Of a stretch of 37,449 nucleotides of DNA, positions 1-8,900 are shown in pieces; positions within the stretch are counted from its first letter, which is position 1, and each line of letters starts with the position of its first letter. The stretch spans positions 182,742-220,190 of the forward strand of contig SWDN01000003.1 of NCBI GenBank assembly GCA_005116775.1, given 5' to 3'. The translations under genes and the position numbers were made by a program. The DNA comes from Nitrospira sp. GTDB taxonomy: Bacteria > Nitrospirota > Nitrospiria > Nitrospirales > Nitrospiraceae. The notes beneath the pieces are model-generated. The model did no database searches and was not told the DNA's origin. It worked only from the letters and a program-made list of their open reading frames with translations.

Positions 1-30
1 GGCTCAACCTGCCGGCTCAGCCTAAGTCGT

Positions 31-36
31 TATAAT
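31..36 (+). promoter_or_regulatory. possible -10 box just ahead of recN
   Basis: A perfect TATAAT lies 11 bases before the recN ATG. If used as a -10 box, transcription would begin almost at the start codon, giving a nearly leaderless mRNA. No convincing -35 hexamer is visible 16-18 bases upstream, and the window begins too close to judge the context. Confidence 0.25.
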
Positions 37-47
37 TACCTGCCGCA

Positions 48-1739
48 ATGCTCACCGAGCTGCGCATTGTCAATTTCGCGCTTATCGAGCAGCTCAGTAT
101 TCAATTCCAGCCCGGGTTTACTGTCCTGACAGGGGAAACCGGGGCTGGCAAATCTCTCCTCATTGATGCGATTGCCTTGTTGGTCGGCGGACGAGCCTCG
201 ACCGACCAGATCCGCTCCGGAGAAGACGAAGCCCAGCTTGAAGCCGCCTTTGTTCTTTCGGACACCCATCCACTCCTTCAACGCTTTCGGCTACAGGACA
301 TCATCGGTCAAAACGAGTCTGAACTGATTCTTCGGCGCGTGTTATCCCGATCGGGTCGCCACAGGGTATACGTCAATGGAAGCCTCTGCCCCTTGCGTGT
401 GTTGGAAGAATTTGGGGGCACCCTCGTCGATATCCATGGCCAGCATGAACAGCAGTCGCTGTTGGCTATGGCCAAACAATTAGATGCTCTTGATGGGTTC
501 GGACGACTCTATGAGCTACGCGGGATGTACGAACAAGCCTACCAGAGATGGAAGGAGCTGCATCGGCAGCTGGATGACCTGCAACGCGATACCGCCGACC
601 GGATGAAACGTGAAGATATGTTGCGGTTTCAGGCGCAGGAAATTGACCAAGCCGCTCTGTTGTCCGATGAAGAAGAGCGGCTCCGTAGCGAACGACAGCA
701 ATTGGTCCATGCGCATCAGCTCAGGGAATTGGCGCATGAAGCGTATGACGAGTTGCAAGCGGACGAGCAGGCCGTCCTGACTAGGTTGGGGCGGATTGGG
801 CGGACTCTCGCAGCGTTGGCCCAGACCGATCCAACGATGAGCGATTGTGAGCAGGTTGCTGCGGAGTCGGCAATCCAACTCAAAGAGCTTGCCGGGCAGT
901 TGCGTGACTATACAGAGCAGTTAGAGGCAGATCCGGCCAGACAATCTGTTGTAGAGGACCGGCTTGACCTGATCCAACGATTGAAGAAAAAATATGGAGG
1001 GTCGATTGAAGCAATAATCGAGACCGGCAGGCAAGTGCAAGAGGAGCTTCGGTCATTGGACAATCATCAAGAGAGAACTGCTGAGCTGACCACGCAACTC
1101 GCAGAAGAGGATCATCGTCTCCGTACGCTGGCACAACAATTATCCAAAAAGCGAACTGAGGCGGCCAAGCGGATGACCATGTCGGTCGGAGCGGAGCTGG
1201 CCGCGTTAAAGATGGAGCAGGCGATCTTTCAGGTTATGGTCTCAGTCGATGAATCGCCAGAGGGGCTCGGATCGACTGGGCGTGACCGAGTAGAGTTCCT
1301 TCTCTCAAGCAATCCCGGTGAGCCGCCTAGATCTCTTGGCCGGGTAGCGTCCGGTGGCGAGCTTTCGCGCATCATGTTGGCGCTTAAGACGGTGCTGGCC
1401 GAGATGGATCAGGTTCCAGTGCTGGTCTTTGACGAAATCGATACGGGAGTCGGTGGGGCAGTTGCTGCTGCTATGGGGACGAGACTGCGAAAGCTCGGAT
1501 CGTTTCATCAAGTGTTCTGTATCACGCATCTTCCTCAAGTCGCATCCCAGGCCGAGCATCATCTGCTCGTGGAGAAGGGGTTGGAGAGTCAACGGACATC
1601 CACGTCGGTCAGGGCTCTCAAGGGGATCGGGCGAGAAGAGGAAATCGCGAGAATGTTGAGCGGTTCGACCATTACGAAAAAAGTGCGTGAAACGGCAGCG
1701 GAGCTTATCGCGGGGGCGAAAGGGAAGCGGCCTGAATAA
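48..1739 (+). CDS. recN: DNA repair protein RecN
   Basis: RecN is an SMC-like ATPase that acts on chromosomal double-strand breaks during recombinational repair. The 563-residue product has the family's usual length and layout. It has an N-terminal ATPase half with Walker A GETGAGKS at residues 29-36, a long Gln/Glu/Arg-rich coiled-coil middle (about 150-360), and a C-terminal half with the ABC signature ASGGELSR followed by Walker B LVFDEIDTGVGG. It starts with ATG; no strong ribosome site is visible, and a TATAAT lies very close upstream. It converges on the HD-GYP regulator gene, with a hairpin between them. The family assignment is secure. Confidence 0.97.
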   Translation: MLTELRIVNFALIEQLSIQFQPGFTVLTGETGAGKSLLIDAIALLVGGRASTDQIRSGEDEAQLEAAFVLSDTHPLLQRFRLQDIIGQNESELILRRVLSRSGRHRVYVNGSLCPLRVLEEFGGTLVDIHGQHEQQSLLAMAKQLDALDGFGRLYELRGMYEQAYQRWKELHRQLDDLQRDTADRMKREDMLRFQAQEIDQAALLSDEEERLRSERQQLVHAHQLRELAHEAYDELQADEQAVLTRLGRIGRTLAALAQTDPTMSDCEQVAAESAIQLKELAGQLRDYTEQLEADPARQSVVEDRLDLIQRLKKKYGGSIEAIIETGRQVQEELRSLDNHQERTAELTTQLAEEDHRLRTLAQQLSKKRTEAAKRMTMSVGAELAALKMEQAIFQVMVSVDESPEGLGSTGRDRVEFLLSSNPGEPPRSLGRVASGGELSRIMLALKTVLAEMDQVPVLVFDEIDTGVGGAVAAAMGTRLRKLGSFHQVFCITHLPQVASQAEHHLLVEKGLESQRTSTSVRALKGIGREEEIARMLSGSTITKKVRETAAELIAGAKGKRPE

Positions 1740-1742
1740 CCC

Positions 1743-1769
1743 GGTTTGTTTGGTCTAACCAAATAAACC
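1743..1769. terminator. stem-loop between convergent recN and HD-GYP genes
   Basis: GGTTTGTTTGG (1743-1753) can pair with CCAAATAAACC (1759-1769) around a 5-base loop, an 11-bp stem with one G-T pair. It begins just after the recN stop and lies before the convergent gene's stop, so it could end transcription from both sides. No clear T tract follows on either strand, so the terminator role is inferred from position. Confidence 0.5.
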
Positions 1770-1798
1770 AGACAAGTCAATAAACGAGACAGGCTGGC
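1743..1798. repeat. 9-bp-period iterated repeat, copy 1
   Basis: The whole recN/HD-GYP spacer can be read as 9-base units: GGTTTGTTT, GGTCTAACC, AAATAAACC, AGACAAGTC, AATAAACGA, GACAGGCTG. The same type of unit (ACCAGACAG and its complement) makes up a larger palindrome at about 34132-34255. The units are degenerate, but the period is kept. Confidence 0.55.
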
Positions 1799-1801
1799 AG
1801 G

Positions 1802-2953
1802 CTAAGAGTTGGATCGGTCGGTTGGAGTAGTCGCCATTGCCATGGCAGGAAGAGACGCCTTGCATTCCTGGACCATGTGCGAAAAGAGTTCGGTCAAATT
1901 CTTCTCGAAGTGGGTGCCTGCATATTTCAGCATCTCTCGACAAGCATCATCGATCGAGAGGGGGGTCCGACCGGGACGTTCAGCAGTGAGATGGTCAAAC
2001 GTTTGAGCCAGACAGACAATGCGGGCGAGTTGAGGAATTCCCTCTTCCTTAAGTCCAAATGGGTACCCTGCTCCATCCCATCGTTCATGATGATAGGCAA
2101 TGATCTGCCCCACCTCAGCCGAAAGTTTTAACGGTAATACGAGTTTCGAGCCCTGCTCCGGGTGGTTCCGATTGCCGACAGCCTCTCCGGTTACCGTGAT
2201 TTCATCATCGGCAAATTGATAGGGTTCTGGCCCGATTTTGCCGATGTCATGGAGGAACGCTCCCAATGCCAGCGATTTCTGCTCCGCGAGGGTTAAGTCG
2301 ATGCGGTTACCCAAGAGGGTGGCGTAGAAACTGACTCGGCTGCAGTGGTTGAGCAGTTGGCGGTCTTTCGCTTCGAGCAGGTCCGAGAACAGAGGAAGTA
2401 GATCTGGAAGGGAATCTGACTTTCCCTCATGGCCTAACGTCGATTTTCCGATCGCGTGATAGCCTGCAATCAGTTCACTCCAAGCTTGCGCGCATTCTGT
2501 TTCTGAGCCCCAGAGACCAGTCGATGTCCCAATAAAATGTCTCAGGAAATCGAGCCGCTGCTTTTTCTCAAGCGTCTGGTTGACGAGGGAAAGCAATTCC
2601 GTGACATTGAAGGGTTTGAGTAGGTAGCCAGCGGCGCCATGGCGTATGCCTTCCATGGCAGATTTCAAGCTGCCGTATCCGGTGATGATGATGACCTCGA
2701 CATCGGCATGGTGATGCTTGATGTCCTGAAGGAGATCAAGACCCTGACGATCTGGCAGTTTCTGGTCGAGTGTGATGAGATCAATGTGGCGTGAATTGAG
2801 CACATCAATCGCTGCGCTGGCTGATTCTGCCGCCTGGATATTGAAAAATGGGCGGAGAATCACTTTCAGAGCATCACGAGGTCCTGCTTCGTCATCAACG
2901 ACAAGCAAGGTTGGCTTATGCTTCACCGGCTCAGAAGTTACGGGTACATTCAT
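1802..2953 (-). CDS. response regulator with HD-GYP phosphodiesterase domain
   Basis: This is a two-domain response regulator predicted to hydrolyse cyclic di-GMP under phosphorelay control. Residues 14-130 form a receiver with the acidic pair D20-D21, phospho-acceptor D63 (in TLDQKLPD) and the lysine of LKPF at 113. Residues about 195-345 form an HD-GYP domain with H203, the HD pair H235-D236 in FLHDIGKIG, and the diagnostic HHERWDGAGYP at 288-298, so catalysis should be intact. The ATG at 2953 is preferred to a TTG 36 bases upstream because AGAGGA sits just ahead of it; this gives 383 residues. It is the last gene of the minus-strand signalling block, about 200 bp after the sigma-54 regulator gene. 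Its PilZ-bearing neighbour suggests a shared c-di-GMP circuit, which is inference. Confidence 0.92.
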   Translation of the reverse strand: MNVPVTSEPVKHKPTLLVVDDEAGPRDALKVILRPFFNIQAAESASAAIDVLNSRHIDLITLDQKLPDRQGLDLLQDIKHHHADVEVIIITGYGSLKSAMEGIRHGAAGYLLKPFNVTELLSLVNQTLEKKQRLDFLRHFIGTSTGLWGSETECAQAWSELIAGYHAIGKSTLGHEGKSDSLPDLLPLFSDLLEAKDRQLLNHCSRVSFYATLLGNRIDLTLAEQKSLALGAFLHDIGKIGPEPYQFADDEITVTGEAVGNRNHPEQGSKLVLPLKLSAEVGQIIAYHHERWDGAGYPFGLKEEGIPQLARIVCLAQTFDHLTAERPGRTPLSIDDACREMLKYAGTHFEKNLTELFSHMVQECKASLPAMAMATTPTDRSNS

Positions 2954-3154
2954 CGGGTGTCCTCTACCGCTAACTACGTACACTGGCAAGCAATTCTTAT
3001 TCCATTTCAGCTGGTTAGCTCAGTCTGTCAATGGAGAGTAGTGTGTGTGTGTTGAAGCCCATATGTAGTTTTATTGAACGAAACACTACGTATAGCGACA
3101 GGGTTTTCACACACTAAACTGTGCAGAAATGACGCAGTGAAGGGCGTTGTTGTG

Positions 3155-4582
3155 CTATTCCTGCACTATAGCTGGAGGCTCGGTACTGACTTCCTGATCG
3201 GGTCGGCCGATTCCCAATGTGTCCATACGATATTTGAGCATGCGGCGGCTGATTCCCAGGAGGTTAGCGGCATGGGTTTGGATGTAGTTCGTTCGTTTGA
3301 GGGCATCCAAGATGATCTCTCGTTCGAATTCCATGACAGCTTTTTCGAGCGACAGCCTCCCCGCGAGGGTGTCGTCGCGGAGTGAAGAGGAGCGGGAGTC
3401 GTTCTTAAGAATGTTCGGCAGGTGTTCGGGGGTAATGGCGTCCGATCCCTTCGACCAAATAAACGCCTGTTCAATGATGTTCTCCATTTCTCGCACATTG
3501 CCAGGCCAGGGATAGCGAGAGAGAAGATCAACCGCGTCTTTGGAGAATTCCTGTGGTGGACGGCTCTCTTCTTCGATTCGTTTAGCCAGAAAATGCTTGG
3601 CAAGGAGAGGAACGTCTTCGCCTCGCTCGCGAAGTGGAGGCAAGTACAGCGCGATGACGTTAATGCGGTAGTAGAGGTCTTCACGGAATTGCCCTTTGCG
3701 AACGAGTTCTTCGAGATTTTTGTTCGTTGCCGCGACGATACGCACATCCACCTTGATAGATTGCACCCCACCGACTCTGGTAAATTCTCGCTCCTGCAAG
3801 ATGCGCAGGAGTTTAGCTTGCGTCATTGCGCTGAGGTCGCCGATTTCGTCAAGGAACAACGTGCCGTTATTGGCGAGCTCGAATTGCCCGACTCGTCGAG
3901 CTGTGGCATCGGTGAATGAGCCTTTTTCATGGCCGAATAGCTCACTCTCTATGAGAGTTTCAGGAATAGCTGCGCAGTTCAGCGCGATGAAAGGGCGTTC
4001 GCGCCTGCCGCTGTTGAAGTGAAGGGCTTTGGCAACCAGTTCCTTCCCTGTTCCGCTCTCGCCGGTGATCAGGACAGTCGTGCGACTGTCGGCGACCTGT
4101 TCGATCTTGTTATAAATATCCTGCATCGACGGGCTCTTGCCGATGAGGTTGTGAAAGGCGTAACGCCGAACGACCTGCGCACGGAGTTGTTTCACCTCTC
4201 GTTGGAGTTCCTGGTTTTTGAGTGCCTGTTCGACGATGATGCGAAGCTCTTCCACGTCGAAGGGTTTCGACAGATAGTCGGCCGCGCCGAACTTCATCGC
4301 ATCGACGGCGGTTTTGACGGATTTCGTTCCGGTCAGCATAATGACCGGCGTTGTGCGGTCTTCGACTCGAAGGGTTTGGAGGACTGAAAGCCCGTCGGTG
4401 CCGGGCAAAATCACGTCTAAAAGGACCAGATGGGGGGCTTCTTTCTTAAACAGCTCAAGGCCTTCCTCCGCATCAGCTGCTTGGATCGTTTCGTAGGTCG
4501 GTTCCAGCACTGCCTTCAAGGAGGCTCGAACCCGGGCCTCATCGTCGATCAGCAGCACTCGTTTTTTCATACTGTTGTCCAT
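3155..4582 (-). CDS. NtrC-family sigma-54 response regulator
   Basis: This is a bacterial enhancer-binding protein that activates sigma-54 RNA polymerase. It has a receiver at residues 7-125 (phospho-site D56, lysine in SKPF at 106), a AAA+ domain at about 145-375 with Walker A GESGTGKE (174-181) and Walker B LFLDEIGD (242-249), and a C-terminal Fis-type helix-turn-helix (HAANLLGISRRMLKYR). The sigma-54 contact loop, normally GAFTGA, reads GSFTDA (221-226). The Phe-Thr core is kept and two positions differ. The start chosen is the ATG at 4582, 13 bp after the kinase stop; a second ATG four codons later is also possible. Tight spacing to the histidine kinase gene marks them as a cognate pair. 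No sigma-54 promoter was recognised nearby, so its targets are unknown. Confidence 0.95.
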   Translation of the reverse strand: MDNSMKKRVLLIDDEARVRASLKAVLEPTYETIQAADAEEGLELFKKEAPHLVLLDVILPGTDGLSVLQTLRVEDRTTPVIMLTGTKSVKTAVDAMKFGAADYLSKPFDVEELRIIVEQALKNQELQREVKQLRAQVVRRYAFHNLIGKSPSMQDIYNKIEQVADSRTTVLITGESGTGKELVAKALHFNSGRRERPFIALNCAAIPETLIESELFGHEKGSFTDATARRVGQFELANNGTLFLDEIGDLSAMTQAKLLRILQEREFTRVGGVQSIKVDVRIVAATNKNLEELVRKGQFREDLYYRINVIALYLPPLRERGEDVPLLAKHFLAKRIEEESRPPQEFSKDAVDLLSRYPWPGNVREMENIIEQAFIWSKGSDAITPEHLPNILKNDSRSSSLRDDTLAGRLSLEKAVMEFEREIILDALKRTNYIQTHAANLLGISRRMLKYRMDTLGIGRPDQEVSTEPPAIVQE

Positions 4583-4595
4583 AGGGTGTTGGTGG

Positions 4596-5918
4596 TTATG
4601 CAGGTAATGCGGGCAGATCGACGAAAAATGTGGTGCCGACACCCACTGAGCTCTTGACCCGGATTTCTCCGTGATGCTCTTGAATGATTTGATGCACGAT
4701 TGTCAGGCCGAGTCCCGTTCCTTCGTGTTCCCCGCTCTCGTGTTTTGTCGTGAAAAATGGGTCGAAAATGTGTTCGAGATTCGCCTCCTGAATTCCCGTA
4801 CCCGAATCCTCGATTTCGATGTGAGCGAAGACATTGCCTCTCGATTTTTCCAGCCTGCAGGTCTGAACGCGTAAACGTCCGCCAGATCCTATCATCGAGT
4901 CCACGGCATTGAGGAGGAGATTGAGCAGGACTTGCTTGATTTGCTGCCGGTCCAACATGACACGAGGGAGGTCTTCCGCCAACTCTTTTTCAATCTTGAT
5001 CCCATGGCTGCCCGCCTTGACATCGATGAAGTATAAGCATGAGGCAACAATGTCGTTGAGGTCTTCGTCTGTCAACTTGGGTTCCATGTATCGGGCGTAG
5101 TCGAGAATTTCTTGAATCAGCCGTTCGATTCGATACACATCGTCGAGCACCACTTTGCTGAACTCCTGAATAAACTGAGGATCGTCTTTTCGTTGAGGCG
5201 CTAATTGAATAAAGGTTTTAATCGAGGTGAGGGGGTTTCTGATTTCATGGGCGAAACCGCCGGCGATCGTCTCAAGAGATTTCAGCCGATCCGTGCGTTT
5301 GATGAGCGTGTGGGAGCGCCGGAGGTCCTCGTTCAGCACAATGGTATCGAGTGCATTCGCGGAGACTTGTGCCAGAGCGGCAAGTACGGACCTGGTTAAG
5401 ACCGTATCTCCAGCGATAGACATCGCTCCGCCGAGGATTGAAAACGCGATGAGACGGCCTTGAATGAGGTGTGGTACGAGTTGTGTCGCCTGCATCGCTT
5501 TCATGGCCGCGCGTGCGCCGGTTTCAGAGTCAATTTCCTGGAGGTCTTCAGTCGAGTCGATGTCCATCATGATTCGGTTGGTTGCAAGGAGATGGTGGGG
5601 CAGAGGATGGTTCATGGTCAATGTGGGCGGAGTACAGGTCGAGGCGATCAGACCAACCATGCTGACTCGGCGATAGCATTCGTGCTCACGGTCCAGCAGG
5701 AACAGCGCCCCATGAGTGGCCGAGGCTGCGCGACAGAGTTCCTGGAGAATGCGATCTCCGAGCGTCGGCAGGTCGGTCATTGCCCCCAGGTCGATTGTAA
5801 ACTGTGTGACGATGTTCAATAGCTCGCTGGAGGAAGGCGCCAAGAAATCAGTGTTCGTTGGATGTGATGGCATAACAAACAGGGCGTCGCGGGGGCCTTG
5901 TGGCACTTCCGCGGACAT
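4596..5918 (-). CDS. cytosolic sensor histidine kinase (GAF-HisKA-HATPase)
   Basis: The product (440 residues) is a histidine kinase with no transmembrane segment, so it should sense a cytoplasmic signal. Residues about 35-200 look like a GAF domain. The dimerisation helix carries phospho-accepting H224 in FAHEIRNPLTS. The ATPase has the N box around LLNLLLNAVD (331-340), G1 DSGTGI (371-376), the F box FDPFFTTK and G2 GTGLGL (400-405). All motifs needed for activity are present. The ATG at 5918 has a weak GAGAA site ahead; an ATG 15 codons later is an alternative. It lies between the giant PilZ protein gene (68 bp upstream) and the NtrC-type regulator it probably phosphorylates. The ligand cannot be read from sequence. 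Confidence 0.94.
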   Translation of the reverse strand: MSAEVPQGPRDALFVMPSHPTNTDFLAPSSSELLNIVTQFTIDLGAMTDLPTLGDRILQELCRAASATHGALFLLDREHECYRRVSMVGLIASTCTPPTLTMNHPLPHHLLATNRIMMDIDSTEDLQEIDSETGARAAMKAMQATQLVPHLIQGRLIAFSILGGAMSIAGDTVLTRSVLAALAQVSANALDTIVLNEDLRRSHTLIKRTDRLKSLETIAGGFAHEIRNPLTSIKTFIQLAPQRKDDPQFIQEFSKVVLDDVYRIERLIQEILDYARYMEPKLTDEDLNDIVASCLYFIDVKAGSHGIKIEKELAEDLPRVMLDRQQIKQVLLNLLLNAVDSMIGSGGRLRVQTCRLEKSRGNVFAHIEIEDSGTGIQEANLEHIFDPFFTTKHESGEHEGTGLGLTIVHQIIQEHHGEIRVKSSVGVGTTFFVDLPALPA

Positions 5919-5986
5919 GCCGGTTCTCGTGAAATGTTTATGTGTTCAAAGATGTACGGGGGGAAGTATACACGGGATGGCCACGT

Positions 5987-8900
5987 TCAGCCAGCGGATT
6001 TGCTTTTTTCAATGACGGCAATGAAAGCATGCCCATCAAGTGCCGGAAGGATGCGCGGTGTGAGGATGCCGGCTTGCTGGAACAGCGACGTCAGCATAGG
6101 TTGGCTGAAGGTGTGCAGTAATCCATGTCGGATCGACTCCCGGAGTCGTCCCAGGTAGTGCAGGACGATGTGCGCGTGCGGGCTAAATTCATCCTGACTC
6201 GCTTTGCGCAGATGTTTTCGATAGAGCACCGACAAATCGGTATCTGGATGGAAAACTGTAAGGATGAGACGACCCTGTGGATGGAGTATGCGGTACAGGT
6301 CCCGAATCGTGACGAGTGGAGAAGGGACGAACGGAAGCGCCAGATTGCAGACGATGCGATGGATAGAGTGGTCCTTGAAGGGAAGTCGCTGCGTCCAATC
6401 AGCCTGCACCCATTCGGTGGTCATGGGAGGATAGCTTGCGAGGGCGCCTGCGAAGTCGTTGTCGATCTCTCGATGCAAAGCACGAAGACTTTGCCGAGCG
6501 TGCGTCAGCGCGTCGTATGAACTCTCCAGTCCGACCGCATGAACGGGACGCTCCGGGCTCCATCCATGCTGTCGTGTGCGGTATGCCAGGTTGACCATTG
6601 TGGCTCGGAGTAAATCGCCGTGGCCGACTCCCACGTCTACGAGCACCGAGTCTGGTTCGAGAGGGCTGAGCAGCCGGTAGAGATCGTCCAAGAGCTTCCA
6701 GTACTCATGCAGGTTCCCCAATTGAGGAACCTGCTGTAGGTGCGCGAATCTCATAGCCTCACGCGTGAACTGCGAGAGATTGTGGCGAAGACGGGTACGC
6801 TCCATTTCGTTGCGTTGTTGACGGGCGAGCAGGTGACGGGTCTGGGCGTGGAATTGAGCGGGAATCGTCGGCAGCAGAACAGTTGAGGCGATCTGTCCCA
6901 GGATTTGCCGGAAGGCCTGCGGGTGTGTCTCGTCGAGCGGGAGTTCCTGGCCGATCAACGGCGCGGGGACAGTTGCCAAACTGGTATGGGTTCCCAGCGC
7001 AGTGAGAAATGCCTGAGGAAGATCTGCGGGGGGCCATGGCCCGAGGGGGCTATTGGGAATCGTAAGAATGGCAGTCGGAGCGTGAAGAAGGCGTAAGTCT
7101 ACGAGTGTGGACGTCAGATCGGTCAATTGGCCTGCGACGAGGTCCCCGAGAAAACGATCGACGTTGACAATGAGCCCGAGCAGATTGGCGATGCCGAAAC
7201 GGAGACCGAATCGGTGGTCGGCCACGAGGTCGTGGCCATGGATCGTTGTGAGCAAGGCCTGAATATCGACGACGGGATTGATGAGGAGTAGCAAGTCGAG
7301 GGGGCGTGAGTGCACAGCCATTTTGATGGCGACGCGCGCAGTCAGGTCGCTTGCCATGACGATGAGGGGAGCGGTTGGCCATGTATCGTGCACAAACTCC
7401 ACAACTTTCGTAAGGTCCGCTTGCATACTCCGTAAGGTCGTCTGCTCAACCTCGCCGTCACTCAACCCTACATGGTTGCTATGGTCGTATCGTAAGATAC
7501 GGAGCCGATGCTGAGCGAGATAGTACGACAGCACACTGGCATCCAACGCAGTTTGGCCATAGCCAGGAGCGATGATGACGACCGGCGTGTTCGGTGCGAG
7601 CGATTGGCGAAGATGATCGTCCGTAATGACGATTGTCTGGCCGCGTGGATTGCGACATTCTCGCGGGATACTGACGATCGATGTCTGCTGTAAGGAGCCC
7701 TCAGATTCATCCGTGGACGTCAGATATTGTTGGATGATACGGCTCACTTCGCGCTCTGCATAGGGCGTGAGGCCATGAAAACTAAGGCCGATTTGAATTT
7801 CTGGATCAAGGTCTTGGTCTCGAAATTTTCTTGCCGCTGTGGGGTTCGGAGCCGACCAGACGATCTGGGCAGCGAGTACGGAATCCGGCGCGCCCGGTTC
7901 ATGGGTTCCAGGATGTTTCTGAGTTTGTGTGGTAGTGAAATGCAGCATGGCGATACCGCTCAGGAGTTCGAGGCGAGCATCGAGGTGAAGACAGGCGCCA
8001 CCGCGACTGAGGTTCACGATACGCGCGTCGAAGCGATGCCTGTTTCCGGCAGGATCTGTGATGTCGAGTCGAACTGGAAGTTGCAAATCCACACGGACGG
8101 ATTCACGGGGGTCGTATTCTTTCTGTTCGCGTACAAGGGGAGGCGTGATCGTAGCCGGCTCGATGTGCGGTTCTGCTGCCAGCAGTATCTCAATGGAAAA
8201 AGACAAGTCCTGCTCCTGTGCAGCCTGCACGAACGAAGCGAGGACGGCAGCTTCTTCTTGCTTGGGTTGAACGAATATCACAACGAGATGGGAGGCCGGC
8301 TTCCAGGTTCCGACAGGGAACGAGATGGGTCGATCCTGTGCCGTGCCTTGCAGCTCCAGTATTCCCACGGCAGTTTTCATCACAACATAGGTGTCTTGTG
8401 GCACTAGCGTAGGGAAGTTATTGGGCAGTGTAATGCAGGCGCCTCCTAGACTGAGGTTTGTAATGGCGCCATCCCACGTTGTTGAACCGACGGTGATCGT
8501 GGCGGGCAGGGTGGTGAGCACTCGATGCGAATGGCGTCGTTCCGATTGCGGTCTGCCAGACATGGTTGAGGAAATAGAGGTCGTCGTGTCGATCTTGGAT
8601 GCAGGAGTCGGTGTGAGCGAGGTATCAGAGGGAGCAAGAGGTTGCGAACGTATCTCTGTCAGACTCCGAGAAGAGACCGGCAGACGGAGGGTTATACGAA
8701 GGGGGCCTTGCATCGGCGCCGACACATCTAACGCTCCTCCCAGTTGACGGACGATCTGGTAGGACTTGATGAGATCAGTAGACTGGAATGCAGTCGCTGG
8801 AGGTTCTGACAACCTCTCCTTATCTGATTCCAGTAGCTCGATTTCGACTTCGGTGGGCGGGTCAAGTAGAAAAAGCACAGGGTCATCTGCTGAGACAGAA

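Noticed and set aside
2954-3154. Sigma-54 promoter ahead of the HD-GYP gene
   Set aside because: No GG-N10-GC pattern with TGGCAC/TTGC was found on the minus strand.
3422-3919. 165-codon open frame on the plus strand
   Set aside because: It is antisense to the ATPase domain of the sigma-54 regulator gene, whose motifs are unmistakable.
7727-8407. 226-codon open frame on the plus strand
   Set aside because: It lies antisense to the PilZ part of the fusion gene, has no ribosome site and its composition is unlike a protein; long antisense frames are common in GC-rich DNA.
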